NCBI GenBank assembly: GCA_947561585.1
Contig: CANNZV010000510.1
Coordinates: forward strand, 62,001 to 126,000
Origin: Caprella mutica
Lineage: Eukaryota; Arthropoda; Malacostraca; Amphipoda; Caprellidae
Direction: 5' to 3'
Length of the DNA: 64,000 nucleotides
In this document: piece by piece, positions 58,270 through 64,000 of the stretch
Position numbering within the stretch: the first letter of the stretch is position 1
Layout: each line of letters begins with the position of its first letter
The notes under the pieces: model-generated
The model's database searches: none
Seen by the model: the letters and a program-made list of their open reading frames with translations, nothing else
Told to the model about the DNA's origin: nothing
Position numbers and translations under genes: made by a program

Positions 58270-59105
58270 TACTATCAGAGAAAAGAGTCACTCACTGTGA
58301 TGATGTACTATCAGAGAAAAGAGTCACTGTGATGATGTACAATCAGAGAAAAGAGTCACTGTGATGATGTACTATCAGAGAAAAGAGTCACTGTGATGAT
58401 GTACTATCAGAGAAAAAAGTCACTCACTGTGATGATGTGCTATCAGAGAAAAGAGTCACTCACTGTGATGATGTACTGTCAGAGAAAAGAGTCACTGTGA
58501 TGATGTACTATCAGAGAAAAGAGTCACTGTGATGATGTACTATCAGAAAAAAGAGTCAGTGTGATGATGTACTATCAGAGAAAAGAGTCATTGTGATGAT
58601 GCACTATCAGAGAAAAGAGTCACTGTGATGATGTACTATCAGAGAAAAGAGTCACTGTGATGATGTACTATCAGAGAAAAGAGTCACTGTGATGATGTAC
58701 TATCAGAGAAAAGAGTCACTGTGATGATGTACTATCAGAGAAAAGAGTTACTGTGATGATGTACTATCAGAGAAAAGAGTCACTGTGATGATGTACTATC
58801 AGAGAAAAGAGTCACTGTGATGATGTACTATCAGAGAAAAGAGTCACTGTGATGATAGTACTATCAGAGAAAAGAGTCACTGTGATGATGTACTATCAGA
58901 GAAAAGAGTCACTGTGATGATGTACTATCAGAGAAAAGAGTCACTGTGATGATGTACTATCAGAGAAAAGAGTCACTGTGATGATGTACTATCAGAGAAA
59001 AGAGTCACTGTGATGATGTACTATCAGAGAAAAGAGTCACTGTGATGATGTACTATCAGAGAAAAGAGTCACTGTGATGATGTACTATCAGAAATAAGAG
59101 TCACT
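58270..59105 (+). repeat. 32-bp minisatellite, ~26 units
   Basis: Units start GTACTATCAGAGAAAAGAGT and continue CACTGTGATGAT. Three units carry an extra CACT, making a 36-bp variant, near 58290, 58430 and 58460. It is the same satellite as 27955-28400 in inverse orientation. There is no spacer diversity and no cas-like gene. Confidence 0.95.
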
Positions 59106-59329
59106 CTGTCAATTTTCATTCGCATTTAAATTCATTTACGATCAATAGCAATAACCTTTCTCGGAAGGTTTTAGACTGTGTTAATATCTGTAGCATATAT
59201 TCCTATATATACAGTATGGCCTAGATTATCCACTCCCCTAACCTAATCTTCATCCTAACTCTCGTACATCTTTTCTGGCACAGTCGGTACGTCTAGCCGA
59301 GAACCAGACAATAATTTCACACTCACCGA
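59106..59329. other. Spacer
   Basis: Nothing recognised. Confidence 0.5.
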
Positions 59330-59460
59330 TCAAGGAGTTAGTTAGACGTTATACTTACTTTAGTTAGACATTATACTTACTTCAAATAGACGTTATACCT
59401 ACTCTAGTTAGACGTTATACGTACTTTAATTAGATGTTATACTGTTTGAACTAACTCCTA
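59330..59460. repeat. 22-bp tandem repeat with inverted flanks
   Basis: Four to five units like GTTAGACGTTATACTTACTT lie between AAGGAGTTAGTT (about 59331) and GAACTAACTCCT (about 59448-59459), which are inverted. It may be a small foldback element with a repeated core. Confidence 0.75.
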
Positions 59461-60515
59461 TAATCACCTTTTATTATGACTTACTATCATTGCACTTTGC
59501 CATTATCCATTTATAACTGCATTATTTTAACGTTTCTCTGACTATTAAATATTACCTACTTAAATAATTGTTACAGGAATGTGTCTGGTAAAAGATCACT
59601 CAGCCGATAGCTTCAAGTGCTTCATTAAGTTTAATGTTATATCATAATAACAGTGACTCAATTCTGAGGGTCAGCCATTTTAATTCCACTAAAATGGAAC
59701 TTAAATATACAGCTATTTATATTTATATCAATATATTAGAAATGCCACGGAATAAGAAGTGAAATTAGCATAAAGCTATTAATTCTAAGGCTAACGTCTG
59801 AATTTTCATGAATAAATATCATTTATATTAAAACCGTAATGGAAAAAGCAATTTTCTCGAGATAAATTATATTATATTAGTGGTTTGATGTTTCCGTAAT
59901 TACCTCTGCATTAAAAATTTGCACAATTTATTCCTAGCGAGCTATTTGAAAATATGCAAATTAAAAAAATATTTTTGGCACTTGAAATCCAATATTTTTG
60001 ACTGAAATTGCATCATGAATAACTTAATTATATATGCAGTTAATAATTTTATGCTTTTATTTTTGCCATTAGCGGTTAAGAATGTATAAATTTATATAGA
60101 TCATTTCACTTATATGCATTAAATATTTGCAAAATAACTTCAATTAACCTAGGCATATAGTTAGTTCAAATTGGAGGCAGTATTTGTTATCATATAATCC
60201 TCTTAAATGTTCCTAAACTTCACATTATTTAACAGTGTTGTCCGAAACACAGGGAATGAAAGCTAATTATATTCCTACGTTAAAATTATCGACTCGGACA
60301 CGTGTTTGTAGTGTTGTTCATACACTTTATCTGTTTTTGATAACGAGTTGATCAAAACAACTTGAAAACACAAGCTGTAGAACACAAGACAAGTAGACGA
60401 TAGGCTTAATGTTATTGCGTCAACACTTGTATTAGCGAGCTTGTTGTTCGTAGTACACAGAAAATATGCAATGAATTTTATTATTATTTTATTTACTATA
60501 TGGATGATTGCAAAC
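59461..60515. other. No gene recognised
   Basis: AT-rich. Nothing supported on either strand. Confidence 0.5.
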
Positions 60516-61045
60516 TTAACCCTAATGAGTTTGGCGTGCAGTTTCTAAGCAGATCCTTTTTAAATTTCTTCATATCTTTCATGTCATTTCTTTAAATTTA
60601 TTGGTCTTTCTTGACTTTGTTCCTACATAAATACTAAATATATTTTTGTATCTAAAAATTTAAAAAAATTACGTATTGGCGTGAAACAACGAAATCACGT
60701 AAATTAGGAAATAAATTATAATGTGGTGACGTGTGGCAACGTAAAAATACATCTTGCTAACTGCTAAGCACACTAAAGTTCACGTTTTCATGGAGTACAC
60801 ACACACATGCGCGATCTGTGATTCGGTCACACTCCACCCAATCACAGCTCTTCTCTCTCAGTTGCCAATGTCTTAATATCTATGTATATATTTCTCATTA
60901 TATGTTCAATATTTTTACTTGGAATTTGGTGCACATAAGTTTAGTATATATACTAACAACTTAGGTTTATAGATAGGAAATGTGTTTTGTAAATACCTTG
61001 TCAAACCTTCTGATACCTTCTGAACGTCAAATTCATTAGGGTTAC
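60516..61045. mobile_element. piggyBac-like non-autonomous element
   Basis: TTAA at 60516-60519 precedes CCCTAATGAGTTTGGCG. The right end reads CGTCAAATTCATTAGGG, followed by TTAC. Inverted ends starting CCCT with a TTAA target site are typical of piggyBac; here the right target copy has one mismatch. The 522-bp inside has no transposase and contains a CACACACACATGCGCG patch. Confidence 0.6.
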
Positions 61046-61491
61046 GATCTCTGATTGCTAAAGAATTGTATTTTTCGTCTATTTTAATGTAAAATTATTG
61101 TTTAATTTCACATAAAGTTTTAATTTATTGAAGTTTAATCAAAACGATCGGTTTTCAAAGTTTATTGAGCAAAAAATATTTGAAATAAATGGTATCGCAA
61201 TTATCATAATGAATTCAGAAATAATATTCAATTTAATTATAATCAGTAGAGTAACAAATCATTTTCTGAACAAACACAGTACTTGAAAGGTGTGTTTTAA
61301 AATTGATCATCAATTAATCTTATTTTATAGAAATATCTGATATTGACCTATAGTACTGTGAATCTAAACACATCAAATATCGATGTCACCTTTACTTATA
61401 GTGGAAAATTATCTTCGTTCAATATATTCTATGTTAAATTAACTACAACACTGCTTGTAATAGTTACTCAGGATGTGGTATCTTTAGCAAT
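61046..61491. other. No gene recognised
   Basis: AT-rich, nothing supported. Confidence 0.5.
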
Positions 61492-62099
61492 ATGAACAAA
61501 ATGCCTAACATTAGCAAATTATTATCAGTTAATGTGATTACAAGAGGAGACTGCAATCTCCTGATGGAAAAGTGCGATCAATTAATTAATCACCATGTTC
61601 GTAAAAGCTCCTCGCTCAAAATGTCTGATAAAAAGAATGATGTCTTTTTTCATTTTGATGAGAGGGGAAGATGTGTGAAATATAATAAGAGTTGATGATT
61701 TAATACTTTTACTAATACTGCTTTGAATACTTCTGGTCAGGTTCATACGTAATATCCCAAAACCCTAAATATGGTACGTAAGTTTTTTGTTTGTGTTCAT
61801 CTCTGTTGTATTGCTCGTATTACAGAATTCGAGAAAAGTCTCCCCCCTCAGCAAATATCATTAAGTGCTGAGCATTATATCGCTAATTTAAGAGGCCGAT
61901 GGGCTATGTTTACCAAGTCAACAAGCTAACTTTTTGGCTCCTACAGATCTGGAGCACATTCACGATGTTTGCCTTTCTAATCTCCACTCACGAGCACGGC
62001 CATTTTTTTCTCAAGAAATACTCTAATCTTAGTCAATTTGTAACTGTTCTGGAAGAAACTTTACAGCATCTGATTGGGAACAACGTACGGAAACTATAG
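61492..62099 (+). other. Coding-like patch, identity unknown
   Basis: Three consecutive frames have fairly protein-like composition: 61492-61695 (67 codons, starts MNKMPNISKLL, ends FDERGRCVKYNKS), a 55-codon frame starting MVRKFFVCVHLCCIARITEF near 61772, and overlapping frames at 61890-62099, one of which reads DLEHIHDVCLSNLHSRARPF. No domain is recognised and the frames do not join without shifts. It could be a decayed gene or element, small exons, or chance. Confidence 0.3.
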
Positions 62100-64000
62100 A
62101 ACTTGGAAACTTAGAACGGTGTATAGTCGATGAAAAAAATTCTAGTGAGATATTGGCGAGCTAAATTAGGAGAATAATGAATGAATGTAGTTCAAAGTTT
62201 CTCGGTTTAAGAGTTTGATTTGAGATTCGATTCTTAGTAAAAAAATATCTTCGACTACTGATTATCATCATTTCATTGAAATTCAATATTTACCATATAT
62301 TTTCAACTTTTTCAATCACTATTTTTCAGTTAAATTAACCTTACAATCATAAGGTTGGTATACTGTACATCTGTAAAATTTATTATTGTCTCAACATAGT
62401 AAATATTTATGCAATCTAATTATAATTCATGTTATTTCATATTATATAAATAATCCTTATTTTTATTTGATTCAGAAATATCAAAATTAATTAAAAAATC
62501 CTTACAGAGTGATGATTGCAGACGCTTTTTTTACATAAATTGAAGAGGCCTTTTTATAAAAATATGGAAATAATAAATATATCGTTTTAATTAATAGGAA
62601 ACATTCTGAAGAGTTTCAATGGGGAGAGGAAGATATATATATTTATGTATAACTATTAATTTCATTGATAAGTGGGTACAGATATTTGAATAAATATCAT
62701 TCATTCAGCTTAAAATATTGAGTATGAATCTTAGAATAAGTTAAAATATTCATTAAAATATTATATTCAAACAACACTATATACCATTTTTCTACCATAG
62801 TATTTTCCCAATATATAATCCTCAAAATATTACTTGATACCACGGGAATATTTCCCCATTGATTAGTTTTCTCAATGTACAGTAGCATTTAACTCGGATA
62901 TAGTGCTTGCCCGATATGGCTTTAATTGCTGCAATAACAGTTATCAAGATCCGGCAATTGGAATTTTTAGGTTAATTCCCGGAAAGACATTGTCACGTAT
63001 GCCTGCCTCTGCAAGGAAACACAATTACGGCCCGTAGAGACGTTCAGGAAAACAAAAGAACCGATACGTGTATGGCCTCAATTGTCCTCGAACACTAATC
63101 TTATTTTCAGTGCTAAAAATGTTTATAGACAAAGACACGATGTCAGAATAATTCTAGAAGCCAATACTGTGAGTTCTAACAGTCTGTGTGAAATGAATGT
63201 TAAATATCTTTTAAAAATAAGAATGTTTGGGTTAATTAAAGTGTGGGGTAAAATAAGAATTTATAGCTAAATCTATAAGGTTAAAATAATCACCAGTTAA
63301 AATAAAAAGAAGTTATACAATAACAAAATTTCATGTGAAAATATAAATAACAGAAATAAATTTATAATCCATAATACATTATTTCATGAAATAACATTAA
63401 ATAAAGTGGCACGAAAATGTTGTTATTCCTATAAATACAAGCAATATAGAGGTTCATGTTTTAATGCATTAAATCATTCAGGAGATTCTTGGTGTCGCAT
63501 GTTTTTATTCATTGGGTAGGTTTGCTATGCATGAACTCCTGAGTGAAATGGAGAAGGGCATCATCCTTAGGTTGCAGCGCCCTCTGGGAGCAATGATCAA
63601 AGAGGTCTCCATTTCACGAATCGAAATTCTTTATGCAGCGCAACCTGAGATGAAATTCCTCCCGAATTAGATTTTGAATAACGTTCTTATTTATGCAAGG
63701 AGTATTAAATTTACAGAGATTTAGTTTACCTAGGAATCTGCAGAGTAGATGTGAGTGCTGTTAAATGAAATGCTCAAAACTTACAGTTTCCGCTTATGAT
63801 TTTGTGGAATTCAAATTGTTTCTGCAATGAAGATAATATAGGAAGATGTATGTGTTATATTGGATTCTAGAACGTGTGACTGTTCTATTTTATTTGTCTG
63901 TGTCAATGTAATATATGTGTGAGAAATATAGAGGGTATGAAATTTAATGTACTTAATTTCCATATATTCTATAGCCATTTTTGTATTCGTTATACATCTC
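62100..64000. other. No gene recognised; one short hairpin
   Basis: AT-rich to about 62890 and less so at 62900-63110, with no open frame of note. GTGAAATGGAGA (63543-63554) and TCTCCATTTCAC (63606-63617) form a perfect 12-bp inverted pair in a GC-richer block at 63480-63670. The minus frame 62697-62888 and the plus frame 63082-63270 are not supported. Confidence 0.4.

Noticed and set aside
63543..63617. Possible microRNA hairpin
   Set aside because: The 12-bp stem with a ~50-base loop is too short and open for a precursor.

Overview
The window looks like AT-rich (my visual estimate is roughly 70 % A+T) intergenic and intronic DNA from an invertebrate animal, most probably an arthropod. The grounds are intron-bearing gene remnants with GT..AG borders and AATAAA signals, decayed Tc1/mariner transposases, fragments resembling a MADF domain, a piggyBac-like element with a TTAA target site, and a very high density of palindromic non-autonomous elements and minisatellites. 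There are no bacterial or viral operons, no rRNA, no convincing tRNA and no CRISPR array. The species cannot be named from the sequence alone.

The only gene with good support is a small secreted-protein gene present twice on the + strand. Copy 1 spans about 7357-12905 and looks broken; copy 2 spans about 29964-34650 and looks intact. The two share a 216-nt first visible exon (5' UTR plus a 19-residue signal peptide, about 98 % identical) and a weaker 3' block ending at an AATAAA signal, while the introns between are unrelated. In copy 2 a 26-nt microexon and a 44-codon last exon keep the reading frame open and give a 72-residue prediction. In copy 1 the splice donor of the signal-peptide exon has been amplified into a 1-kb minisatellite of about 51 20-bp units, every one of which still carries GTGAGTA.

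Region by region. 1-7350: AT-rich DNA with small inverted-repeat elements, a block rich in TGACCT motifs (2444-3376) and an element with 15-bp terminal arrays (3497-4374). 7357-12905: gene copy 1 with the donor minisatellite and a mariner relic in its intron. 13300-29960: repeats, including twin palindromic elements (13306-13685), a dispersed family of about 450-500 bp (14744, 24191, fragments at 18128 and 41014), two more period-15 elements (17660-18596, 21497-22353), a 23-bp minisatellite (23426) and a 32-bp minisatellite (27955). 29964-34650: gene copy 2. 34650-42400: mostly featureless AT-rich DNA with an A/T-only tract (37200-37660) and one inverted-repeat element. 42400-46000: GC-rich twin palindromes and a large element with minisatellite-like ends. 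48360-49135: a second mariner relic on the minus strand. 51631-52272: a young foldback element with a minisatellite loop. 54800-64000: element ends, further minisatellites (including the 32-bp unit again, in opposite orientation, at 58270), a piggyBac-like element, and a weakly coding-like stretch near 61500-62100.

Most open reading frames of 60-100 codons in this window are chance or lie inside repeats, and they are not annotated as genes.
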